Source of the DNA: Paraflavitalea devenefica
GTDB lineage: Bacteria; Bacteroidota; Bacteroidia; Chitinophagales; Chitinophagaceae
Length of the DNA stretch: 64,000 nt
Direction: 5' to 3'
NCBI RefSeq assembly: GCF_011759375.1
Contig: NZ_JAARML010000002.1
Location: 2,170,001 to 2,234,000 of the forward strand
Positions 8,917-16,306 of this stretch are shown here, piece after piece. Each line of letters opens with the position of its first letter. Position 1 is the first letter of the stretch. The notes below the pieces were generated by a model. It saw only the letters and a program-made list of their open reading frames with translations. It did no database searches and was not told the origin of the DNA. Both the position numbers and the translations under genes were made by a program.

Positions 8917-10899
8917 CTAAGCAAAAACAGTTTCTGCCAGCGTCAAATTCTGCGAGCCTGAATTTTCATCAATGCTTACCAAACTGCTGATCTTATTAGC
9001 TATTTTTGAAGTTGCCATTACATTGGTATCTCTTACAGCAAGACTTAGATAATGATCATCATAGAATATTATTAATCCGTGCTCTGTAAGGAAATCCAGT
9101 TTTTCATTTATATCTGCTTCAGAGGCTTTTCTAAATAGTGATTCTTCCTGTATTTTCTGAATAAGCAGTGCCCTGCGAATAGCTTTATCACAATACTGAT
9201 AGATCAGTTTCGATACGGATGATAAAACATAGATCGGATGCCGCGCAATGGGTCTGAGGTCCCATATCAATAAGTGGTCTTCATTTTCGCAATAGAACAA
9301 AGCAGATTCCTCGTGGGATAGCCGCCATTTTTTAATACTGGAAAAAAAGGGGGTTAAATTTTTGTAATCGGGTGCGTAATCTTTATATCCATAAGTAAAG
9401 TAGTAAGCCAGATTGAATAAAGATTCTTCTCCGAAGGGATATATATAGCTATAGGTAGGATAGGGCTTTATGTCTTTAAAGCCCATCACGTCCGACTGGT
9501 CAAAATTAGGACTGAAGCGATCCAGGCGGATTGGAGCACAACTGTTTGGAGGCGTTAGATGAGATAACAGAGGAATGAGTTTCGTCACCTGCAGGTATTC
9601 TTCAATATCTTCATATGGGAAACCATATAGCACATTCCATTCCACTCCCATATCCAATTCTTTACACCATTTTAATAACTGGATATTTTGCAAAGGACTG
9701 ACTCCTTTACGCATTAACTTGAGCGTTGTCTTGCAAAAGCTTTCAATACCCGGTTGTATACAGGTAATGCCCGATTGCTTTAGTTTTTCCAATTGATCTT
9801 TGGTCAGGTTAGCCTTTACCTCATAAAAAAGATTATATGCTGTTCTTTTCCTGACCTCGATAAGTGCGGGAATAAAATCTTTGAAATAGTTGTAATCAAG
9901 AATGTTGTCCACCACTGAGATTTCATGGTGTGGATATTTTTTCAGGAGATGCTCAAACTCTTTTAAAGCCCTGGGAGCGGATTTGGTGCGTTGATTCATT
10001 GTATCCCCATTCAGGCCACAAAACGTGCAATGATTTTTCATACCCCACCAGCATCCCCTGGAAGTTTCAAAAAGGATCCGTGGAGAGAATTTTTTATGCA
10101 GCTTTGTTCGGGATAATTGTTCAAAATAATCGTCATATGTCACAAAAGGCAAATTGTCGATATGCCCAGAAAGTCTTGCATTAGTGGGGGGGCGTGAGAA
10201 AAAAATATGCACATTAGATTGTGAAATGACACCCGGATAGTTATCGCAGTCACTGCCTCCCAATATAGACGTTACCAGTTTTGTAAAAGAATCTTCACCT
10301 TCTCCTGAGATAACATAATCTACAAAATCAAATTGACGGATTACTTCCACACCCATTACGCCCTCATTGTTCGCTCCCCCGAAACAGATTTTAATGTCCT
10401 TATTCTCCAACTTGATCTGTTTCGCTAAAGCCAGAGAGGCCACTTGCTGCTGAAAAACTGATGTGAATCCTACAATAGCCGGCTTTCTGTCCAGAACCAT
10501 GCGCGAAGCTTCTTTGATAAAGGCGTTAGTCCGGTCTTTTATCTCCATGATCTGCTTAATAAAGCGCTGGTTGATTTTCTTTTTATTATATTTTGTTTTG
10601 TTATGTAAAACATTTTTTCCTAAAAGAACCTCTTGTATAAATTCTTCATCCTGGGCCCGCGTTTCGAACAGGTTATGTGAAAAAAGCCATTCCCCTAGCA
10701 TGTCGTGATTCACAGGAAATCCGCAAGCTATCTTTGAATAGATGGATACACCGGTAACTTCAGCAAAGAGAAGGTTCAGATATAAGATCCCAACATCTAT
10801 TTTTTTGCAGGCTAAGGACTCCCTGATCAGCGAAAGACCTATAGAAGGAGTAACTACAGGCGCGAAAGGCATATTTATCAACAATACATCATTTCTCAT
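8917..10899 (-). CDS. B12-binding radical SAM enzyme, RiPP maturation type (putative peptide C-methyltransferase)
   Basis: 660 aa, cytoplasmic. Residues 1-230 form a cobalamin-binding-like Rossmann region (VLLINMPFAPVVTPSIGLSL at the start; IKICFGGANNEG near 170; DYVISGEGEDSF near 197). The radical SAM core starts at FETSRGCWWGMKNHCTFCGL, giving cysteines 283, 291 and 294 in a Cx7CxxC arrangement instead of the usual Cx3CxxC. That spacing with the RGCWWG...HCTFCGLN context is typical of the 'RiPP maturation radical SAM protein 1' family, whose studied members methylate unactivated carbons in peptides. A C-terminal ~250-residue region (WRLSHEESALFYC onward) may bind leader peptide. Its start overlaps the end of the HExxH gene by 11 bp, so the two are translationally coupled. 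Substrate is presumed to be the 67-aa peptide. Confidence 0.88.
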   Translation of the reverse strand: MRNDVLLINMPFAPVVTPSIGLSLIRESLACKKIDVGILYLNLLFAEVTGVSIYSKIACGFPVNHDMLGEWLFSHNLFETRAQDEEFIQEVLLGKNVLHNKTKYNKKKINQRFIKQIMEIKDRTNAFIKEASRMVLDRKPAIVGFTSVFQQQVASLALAKQIKLENKDIKICFGGANNEGVMGVEVIRQFDFVDYVISGEGEDSFTKLVTSILGGSDCDNYPGVISQSNVHIFFSRPPTNARLSGHIDNLPFVTYDDYFEQLSRTKLHKKFSPRILFETSRGCWWGMKNHCTFCGLNGDTMNQRTKSAPRALKEFEHLLKKYPHHEISVVDNILDYNYFKDFIPALIEVRKRTAYNLFYEVKANLTKDQLEKLKQSGITCIQPGIESFCKTTLKLMRKGVSPLQNIQLLKWCKELDMGVEWNVLYGFPYEDIEEYLQVTKLIPLLSHLTPPNSCAPIRLDRFSPNFDQSDVMGFKDIKPYPTYSYIYPFGEESLFNLAYYFTYGYKDYAPDYKNLTPFFSSIKKWRLSHEESALFYCENEDHLLIWDLRPIARHPIYVLSSVSKLIYQYCDKAIRRALLIQKIQEESLFRKASEADINEKLDFLTEHGLIIFYDDHYLSLAVRDTNVMATSKIANKISSLVSIDENSGSQNLTLAETVFA

Positions 10900-12016
10900 A
10901 GCAAAAAGTATTTGTTAGTGCGTGCACCCTACCAATCAGATTGCTCAGTTCCGGTGCGTCAATTGCTGCATCCGTAAGCCTTGAATAAAGGAATGGAATA
11001 TTCTTTTGCAAATGTTGAATTGCAGTATCTGTTTTTTTCTTCCTCGCACCGGAAACTATATTTTCGGATACCAGGAATAGATTAAAATCATAGAGTACGT
11101 TGTAAATGATATAGGCCTGTGTCATTACAGGTAAGGATTTCAGCCGGTTAGTAACTGGCGATTCGATCCTGATCTGTTCATATTCATGCAAGTCAGGCAT
11201 GTTATAAGCCCACTGCATCCATATTCTTTGATGGATAAGTTCATGAATGAGGGATTCTGCAAAAGCCACCTCATTTGTCTGAAAGGGATTGATAAAAATA
11301 GCCCCGAAATATTGCGTTCTTAAATTATAGCTGAATCGTATTGAATCCCCGAAATCTGGTGTCAAAAATACATAGCTGATCGTTTCGAACAGATCATTAT
11401 ATAACCCGGGAGAATACTTTTGAAGGATTGACAGGGAGTTTTCAATAAGCAATTTCATTTCATCAACTGTCCCTTTTGTACTGAAGATAGTTGGATATAT
11501 ATCTTCGGATATGAATCCTGTAAAAGCATTTTTAAGTGGCAAACAAACTGTCAGGATTTGAGTATTATCCATTTTATGAACTAGAAAGTGATTGGTCTCG
11601 TTCAACTCAAACTTGTTCTCATGGAAAAAATAGCATTTCTGATAATAAAAAAACCTCGTTGCAAGATGTTTTGTTGTCGCGACAGGCTCGTGTTCAATTC
11701 CCAACTGCATTCCAATCAGATTCAATAGATTTTTCTGGGAGGATGTGTCTTTTTGCAGACTGAAATCAACAAGGCATTTAAAAAGTTCAGGGTTTTTCCA
11801 AAACCTGGTTTCTGAAGAATGTGTAGTATAATAATCAATCAGATCATTTACCTGTCCTTCTATTTTCTTAGTGACATATCTTTCATGAATACACCTGTGT
11901 AGTATATTAGGAAAAAAATCAATGGCCATAGTTTGGATAACTTCAATATTGCTGAAGATATCTTCCTGGTCGAACAAAGACTGGTAGAGTTGATTATATT
12001 TATCCATAGACCCCAT
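10889..12016 (-). CDS. HExxH-motif putative peptide-modifying enzyme (aKG-HExxH beta-hydroxylase-like)
   Basis: 375 aa, no signal peptide. The motif HELIH lies at residues 258-262 in FAESLIHELIHQRIW, preceded by a strand-rich segment (FGAIFINPFQ). Overall layout resembles the 'HEXXH motif-containing putative peptide modification protein' family, some members of which are reported to be iron/2-oxoglutarate peptide beta-hydroxylases and not proteases. It is the first gene of the RiPP set and overlaps the radical SAM gene by 11 bp. A second possible start (MDKYNQLYQ) lies 9 nt in from the annotated ATG. The third metal ligand cannot be named from sequence alone. A plain zinc peptidase (for example a leader peptidase) is the main alternative. 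Confidence 0.78.
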   Translation of the reverse strand: MGSMDKYNQLYQSLFDQEDIFSNIEVIQTMAIDFFPNILHRCIHERYVTKKIEGQVNDLIDYYTTHSSETRFWKNPELFKCLVDFSLQKDTSSQKNLLNLIGMQLGIEHEPVATTKHLATRFFYYQKCYFFHENKFELNETNHFLVHKMDNTQILTVCLPLKNAFTGFISEDIYPTIFSTKGTVDEMKLLIENSLSILQKYSPGLYNDLFETISYVFLTPDFGDSIRFSYNLRTQYFGAIFINPFQTNEVAFAESLIHELIHQRIWMQWAYNMPDLHEYEQIRIESPVTNRLKSLPVMTQAYIIYNVLYDFNLFLVSENIVSGARKKKTDTAIQHLQKNIPFLYSRLTDAAIDAPELSNLIGRVHALTNTFCYEK

Positions 12017-12487
12017 ATCCTGTATTTTCCTGTAAAGAAACTATAGGGTACATTCGGGAAAAAGTTCTCTAAATCGACACAAGGATTTACTGTATCGATA
12101 GGCCGATACGTTAAATTAAAATAGACAAAAGATTGCAATGCTTCAGGTCTTGACCTCGAATTAACACAATAACCTAAGCTACTTATGCGGAGCGAAAGGG
12201 CAGAGACTAATAATGCTAAGAGTTGTTAGACATTGGTAGAGGATTGTAATTCTCTAAATATAATACTTTTTCCTGATCGTGAAAACTTTTTAATGCTTTT
12301 CAGTTTCTGGATAAAGGCGCAGCTTCCTATTCCTTCTACGTTTTTTGTAGCCCGATAGCCCTGTTAATGTCAGCATACCGATCTTGTTTATTCGAAATAA
12401 AAGAGATCATTCCGCATCCCGAATGAGGCAATAAGAGTTTATGACCGTTGTTCCTATTCGTGTTGGAAAGCTACTTGTTTATGTAAC
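12017..12487. other. Gene-free stretch upstream of the RiPP operon
   Basis: No supported gene. Frames are short and interrupted, and base composition is AT-rich like the RiPP genes. It must hold the promoter for the minus-strand RiPP operon, but no convincing match to the Bacteroidota TTG...TAnnTTTG promoter was found. A near-palindrome agaggattgtaattctct lies at 12238-12255 and could be an operator; support is weak. Confidence 0.5.
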
Positions 12488-12538
12488 TAAAAAACACCGT
12501 ATTTACACCCATGTCGTTGGGTTAAAACACGGTATTTT
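12488..12538 (-). terminator. Rho-independent terminator of the retropepsin-like gene
   Basis: Long imperfect hairpin read on the minus strand. Arms are 12518-12538 and 12491-12511, 21 nt each, with 17 Watson-Crick pairs, two G-U pairs and two mismatches around a 6-nt loop (12512-12517). The minus-strand RNA then runs into a U tract (A run at 12489-12494 on the plus strand). It begins 39 nt after the stop codon of the gene ending at 12578. Confidence 0.8.
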
Positions 12539-12577
12539 GGATAAGAATAGGGAAAGATGTCACCTCTGATTGAGGGA

Positions 12578-13729
12578 TTAACTATCCTTCTTCTTCGCTT
12601 CCTGGTAAGGTTGGTTAATAAGCGTATTGGGCTTTAAGTACACGTAATTCTTTTGAAAGTCAAGAATGGTATTGAACCTTTTCAATACCTCATTGCCCAA
12701 TATATGCGTTTTAAACCTGGCCGGATTGGCGGTTGCCAGCAGTTGTACAGGAATATTTAACAGCACCTCTTTCCCAAGATTCAGCCTTTCATTATTCACT
12801 GTAAGTACAGGCACTTCCTTACCCTGCCCGTTTTTCAGAATCACTTTTTTAATCACTTCCAGGTCTTTCGGGTAATTTTGCTCCTGCATCAGTACGGTAT
12901 CTAACATAATGGTCCGCTGATAGCCGTTGTCAAACAGGAAACGGTTCCTGTACTTCTTATCTTTTACCTGTAGCTCTGCCTGTATGCAAAACAATGTATG
13001 GGTGTATTCTATATCGAACCGGGAATACTGCTTGTCTATCTTAGACAGCCTGGAATGCACAATGAAAATGTTTTTATCATAATCTATTTCAACAATCTTC
13101 CCGTCAAACAGGTCCCAGCCAAACCGTCCGTCTGTGCCCTGCCCGGATAACACAACCGGGTAAACGGGCAGGCTGTCCCAGGTCAGGTTCCCGATCTGTA
13201 AAGTCTTGTCAGCTTTTAAACTTTGTGATAGTGATACATGCGTTTTATTTTTGATCGCATCTTCGGTCAATAGCAGGCCGGTTGTTCCTGAATCAAACTT
13301 CAGGTCCAGGGTATCTACCTTGTTGAGGATGGCCTTGACCTTTATGTTATTGAATTCGGTTAATGTAAAGGGAATGGTGTCGTGGGTTTCTGGTCTTTGT
13401 TGGGAGTAATCTTTGATGGACTGGCTTTCAATCCTTGTATAGCAGGTGTCTTTGCCATTCAGTAATACGATAAAATCAACCTGTTCGCCTTGTTTTATCT
13501 TTACTTTGATAGAATCTATATCAGTATAAAACTTAATCCATTTGGCTTTCACGCTTTTGGTGACCGTGTAAACGTCGGGATTGGTTTCCGGATTTAGATG
13601 CCAGTTGCGCCGGTCATCTTCACCTTCAATAATAAACGCTTTGGGAGAGTTGGCTTTAATTACCGGCAGGCGTTTTTGAGCAACTACAAAAGACGGCGCC
13701 AGGAGAATACATAGGAATAAATATTTCAT
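12578..13729 (-). CDS. Secreted retropepsin-like aspartyl protease family protein
   Basis: 383 aa from the ATG at 13729, chosen because a signal peptide (MKYLFLCILLAPSFVVAQ) begins there; the frame runs further upstream to 14095 but through the neighbouring gene in shadow. The middle region has FDSGTTGLLLTEDAI (around residue 165), a variant of the D-S/T-G active-site loop of retropepsin/clan AA proteins, and FDNGYQRTIMLD further on, a second DxG-like loop. DGRFGWDLFDGKIVEIDY and HILGNEVLKRFNTILDF fit the paired beta-lobes of such proteins. Two lobes suggest a pepsin-like two-domain arrangement; in the second the Thr/Ser after Asp is replaced by Asn, so activity is uncertain. Probably periplasmic or surface. 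Followed by a strong terminator. Confidence 0.7.
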   Translation of the reverse strand: MKYLFLCILLAPSFVVAQKRLPVIKANSPKAFIIEGEDDRRNWHLNPETNPDVYTVTKSVKAKWIKFYTDIDSIKVKIKQGEQVDFIVLLNGKDTCYTRIESQSIKDYSQQRPETHDTIPFTLTEFNNIKVKAILNKVDTLDLKFDSGTTGLLLTEDAIKNKTHVSLSQSLKADKTLQIGNLTWDSLPVYPVVLSGQGTDGRFGWDLFDGKIVEIDYDKNIFIVHSRLSKIDKQYSRFDIEYTHTLFCIQAELQVKDKKYRNRFLFDNGYQRTIMLDTVLMQEQNYPKDLEVIKKVILKNGQGKEVPVLTVNNERLNLGKEVLLNIPVQLLATANPARFKTHILGNEVLKRFNTILDFQKNYVYLKPNTLINQPYQEAKKKDS

Positions 13730-13839
13730 CTCTGTCTTCTTATAATAAAAAACCCGGATGCATGCAGAGCAGCGGCAAACCGGGAATAACAGTACAAATG
13801 TAAGTTGCGGTCGGATAATTAGCAAGGCATTCATAAGGC

Positions 13840-13874
13840 CCACTAACCACTCACCATTTACCACTCGCCATTCA
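13840..13874. repeat. Heptanucleotide tandem repeat, 5 units
   Basis: Five consecutive 7-nt units starting CCA: CCACTAA, CCACTCA, CCATTTA, CCACTCG, CCATTCA. The array ends at the stop codon of the siderophore-interacting protein gene. Related arrays occur at 54456 and 60088. Confidence 0.75.
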
Positions 13875-14600
13875 CAACCCCCTCTTCCCATCTGCCCAAT
13901 ACGCATCGGTGCGTATCTGGCTTGCTTCCACGCCTTTTTGCAACAGGTATTTCCTGAACCGGCTGATGGACAATGCCCGGCCGGCCAGGTAAAAGGTGGC
14001 CCGTTGCCAGGTGTTCCAGCAATCGGGGTGCATGTCTTCCATCCAGCTAATGGCATTGACGGCCGGCGCTTCCGGCGATGCATGCACATAGTCAATCATA
14101 ATCTTTAATGTGTTCAACGCCACAGCATGTTGCGGATGCAGCTCCAATACCCCGAAATATTCATGACTGCAGGCGAGGGCCGTGGTCTTGTACCAGTTGA
14201 ACAAGCCGATGGCCGTTTCATCGCCAAAGAAAAAATGATGCTTACCCTGTTCATTGTACTTCAACTTACCTTGTCCGGCCCTGAACCTTACTTCCTGGCC
14301 TATTTGTAAATTTGTGGCCCACTGACTGCCCGGACCCTTGCCATGCAGGTAAAAAAGTACGGTACACAGGCCCTGCTGTTTATTAAAAGAGGAGAGGGTA
14401 TAATGGCGGAAACTCGTATCATCCACCCTGAACTGGACGATCTTTCCGGGTAGGAAATCCTCATCATCAAAATCACCTTTGAAAGTGATCAGTTTCAGCT
14501 CGTCTGACAGCATGGTGGTATCGGACACAACAGCCTGGCGCAGCCAGGGACTGGCTACAGCGATCATGGTATCGGCCAGCCATTTGGGGACTTGAGGCAT
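13872..14600 (-). CDS. Siderophore-interacting protein (FAD-dependent ferric-siderophore reductase family)
   Basis: 242 aa, cytoplasmic. Residues ~50-75 contain PGKIVQFRVDD and FRHYTLSSF, the FAD-binding RxYT(L/V)R-like motif of SIP/ViuB proteins. LHGKGPGSQWATNL and RFRAGQGKL follow, then the NAD(P)-domain start FFFGDETAIGL (residue ~122). The C-terminal WYLAGR-like segment (FYLAGRALSISRFRKYLL) completes the family layout. Known role: reduces ferric siderophore to release iron in the cytoplasm. It is divergently transcribed from an AraC-type regulator with a 104-bp gap, which suggests that regulator controls it. The 3' end overlaps a heptamer repeat array. Confidence 0.85.
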   Translation of the reverse strand: MPQVPKWLADTMIAVASPWLRQAVVSDTTMLSDELKLITFKGDFDDEDFLPGKIVQFRVDDTSFRHYTLSSFNKQQGLCTVLFYLHGKGPGSQWATNLQIGQEVRFRAGQGKLKYNEQGKHHFFFGDETAIGLFNWYKTTALACSHEYFGVLELHPQHAVALNTLKIMIDYVHASPEAPAVNAISWMEDMHPDCWNTWQRATFYLAGRALSISRFRKYLLQKGVEASQIRTDAYWADGKRGL

Positions 14601-14669
14601 GGTATAAGGAATTTATCAACAGATGGTTAACTTTACAAAACTATAAACCTTCCGGATCGTTATTGTTAT

Positions 14670-14700
14670 ACCAAACGGAGAAAGGTTTACACCAAACGGA
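14670..14700 (+). promoter_or_regulatory. Direct repeats, possible AraC-type operator
   Basis: Two identical 10-mers accaaacgga at 14670-14679 and 14691-14700, spaced 21 bp start to start (two helix turns), the geometry used by AraC-family proteins. They lie in the divergent region between the siderophore-interacting gene and the AraC gene, ending 4 nt before the chosen ATG. If the TTG at 14663 were the true start they would be coding. Confidence 0.5.
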
Positions 14701-14704
14701 TTTT

Positions 14705-15700
14705 ATGCAGATCAGTATTAACTACGGCGCCGGCGAAAGATTTGTCATGTCTGATCACTTTTATCGTGACAATATCGGGCGGCCATTGGTAACGGAAAAA
14801 AGGGACATATTCAGCTTTCCTTTTGGAGATGCGGAGCTGGTGAGGCTTGCCTTTGCAGGTGTCTATATCGTATATGGTGATATGCAGCTATATGAATCCC
14901 GGCGGCTGCAGTTTGAAATGACTGACCATGATGACCTGGTGGAAATGCATTTCACCTTATCGGGCTCCGGTAGTATGTCGGATGATATATATGGTGGTCA
15001 ATACCATTTTAAGGAAAATGAGCACAACATGCATTACATGCCCCGGTTCATAGGAACGGGCGACTATCAACTGCATCAACGGTATAAGTTTTTTGAAGTA
15101 CACTTTGCTACGCCGTTCTTCCTGGAGCTGGCGCAGTCGGGCAGTCCGGGATTAAGAAAATTTGCTGAGCTGATAGGCAGCGGTAAGGTCACCGTACTCA
15201 GCCAGCAGAACCTGCCGATGTCATTTGCCATGCACCAGTGTATTTACGATATCATGAACTGTGGTGTGGAAGGCGGGTTGAAATTGTTATTCCTCCAGTC
15301 CAAATGCGTTGAACTATTGGCTTTACAGGCCCAGATGTATGAAGAGGCGGCTTCAAAGTCTTCCAGGTGCCTCAGCACTTCCGGTCATGATAAAGAAAGT
15401 ATCTTATATGCGAAAGAGTACCTCATACAACATGCTTTGCAGCCGCCCTCGCTCACAGAACTGGCAAAATTGGCGGGCATTAATGAGTTCAAGCTCAAAC
15501 AGGGATTTAAGCAGGTATTCAACAATACAGTATTTGGCTACCTGAGCGACTATAAGCTCAACCAGGCGCGGGAACTACTACTGCGCGGCGATACAGCCAT
15601 TAAGGAAGTGGCCGACAATTTAGGCTACTCTTCTGTACAACACTTTAGCAATGCCTTTCGCAAAAAGTTCGGTGTTCCGCCAGGCAAAGTACGGAAGTAA
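14705..15700 (+). CDS. AraC-family transcriptional regulator
   Basis: 331 aa from ATG 14705; an in-frame TTG at 14663 is possible but less likely. The N-terminal ~200 residues are a cupin-like sensing region. The C-terminal ~100 residues hold the double helix-turn-helix: LTELAKLAGINEFKLKQGFKQVFNNTVFGYL is the first and IKEVADNLGYSSVQHFSNAFRKKFGVPPGKVRK the second, with the standard AraC signature. Divergent from the siderophore-interacting protein gene, and Bacteroidota AraC proteins of this form often accompany siderophore genes, so control of iron uptake by a siderophore or iron signal is a reasonable inference. Confidence 0.9.
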   Translation: MQISINYGAGERFVMSDHFYRDNIGRPLVTEKRDIFSFPFGDAELVRLAFAGVYIVYGDMQLYESRRLQFEMTDHDDLVEMHFTLSGSGSMSDDIYGGQYHFKENEHNMHYMPRFIGTGDYQLHQRYKFFEVHFATPFFLELAQSGSPGLRKFAELIGSGKVTVLSQQNLPMSFAMHQCIYDIMNCGVEGGLKLLFLQSKCVELLALQAQMYEEAASKSSRCLSTSGHDKESILYAKEYLIQHALQPPSLTELAKLAGINEFKLKQGFKQVFNNTVFGYLSDYKLNQARELLLRGDTAIKEVADNLGYSSVQHFSNAFRKKFGVPPGKVRK

Positions 15701-15855
15701 ATGATATTGAGGGGACTTCTAAAGTATTGTATATTAGTATGTTTTGAGGTTTAGGGAAAATAAGGTAAATTTGATTTTACATCATGGTTGTAATGAAAAT
15801 GGTATAATCGCTAATGCGAAAAGAACTCTGCTAATGTTTATTAAATCAGCGTATT

Positions 15856-16083
15856 ATGTACGGCGAAGCAAAAAAATTACATCTGATAGAAGAAATTCTC
15901 AAAATTGAGAATGAGGCAGTGTTGGAAGCGGTAGAAGCCGTGATCAGCAAAAGCAAGCTGCATGCAGTAGGGCGCAGGAGTTTTAAGGATTTTGCAGGTA
16001 CGATGAGTGATGAAGATGCCAACGAACTGGAGAAAATCATTGAAGAAGGTTGCGAACAAATACATCCCGATGATTGGAAATAA
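15856..16083 (+). CDS. Antitoxin-like small protein of a type II toxin-antitoxin pair
   Basis: 75 aa, acidic and helical. The first half (KLHLIEEILKIENEAVLEAVEAVISK) and the second (FAGTMSDEDANELEKIIEEGCEQIHPDDW) match the common Bacteroidota antitoxins that precede PIN-domain toxins: an N-terminal helical part and a C-terminal toxin-wrapping tail ending in the W of DDW. It overlaps the following PIN-domain start by 14 nt, the usual coupling. The toxin is broken, so this antitoxin is probably an orphan. Confidence 0.75.
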   Translation: MYGEAKKLHLIEEILKIENEAVLEAVEAVISKSKLHAVGRRSFKDFAGTMSDEDANELEKIIEEGCEQIHPDDWK

Positions 16084-16265
16084 ATGCTTGCTGGATACCA
16101 GTGTGATAATCCATTCTTTTAAAAGCAAAAACATTGTAGGAGAACGATTAGACGCGATGGTAGAAATATATGTTCCTGTATTTGTTGTCGGTGAGCTGTA
16201 TTATGGGGCATATAAGAACAGATAATCATTTTACTGAAATAGAGAATCTCAGTTTAGTGAGCTAA
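16070..16265 (+). pseudogene. Truncated and frameshifted PIN-domain (VapC-like) toxin
   Basis: The frame opens MIGNKCLLDTSVIIHSFK, where LLDTSVII carries the first PIN-domain catalytic Asp, and continues to PVFVVGELYYGAYKNR with the conserved Glu of the second motif. It then stops at 16225 after 51 aa; full VapC proteins have ~130 aa. One frame over, the next codons read NHFTEIENLSLVS, which resembles the expected VapC continuation (the E-x-I-E-x-L helix), before a stop at 16263-16265. So one frameshift and a truncation have removed the C-terminal half with the remaining acidic residues. The toxin is presumably inactive. Confidence 0.75.
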
Positions 16266-16306
16266 TAACTACTGACCTAAGAGCCATCATCGTTTCGCTG
16301 TTTATA

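Noticed and set aside
10889..12016. Ordinary secreted zinc protease
   Set aside because: No signal peptide, and overlap with a RiPP radical SAM gene favours a peptide-modifying role, though protease is not fully excluded.
12017..12138. Start region of a 92-aa minus-strand frame overlapping the HExxH gene start
   Set aside because: Out of frame with the HExxH gene and overlaps it widely; no family signs.
13730..14095. N-terminal extension of the retropepsin-like frame
   Set aside because: It overlaps the siderophore-interacting protein gene in another frame, and a clear signal peptide starts at 13729.
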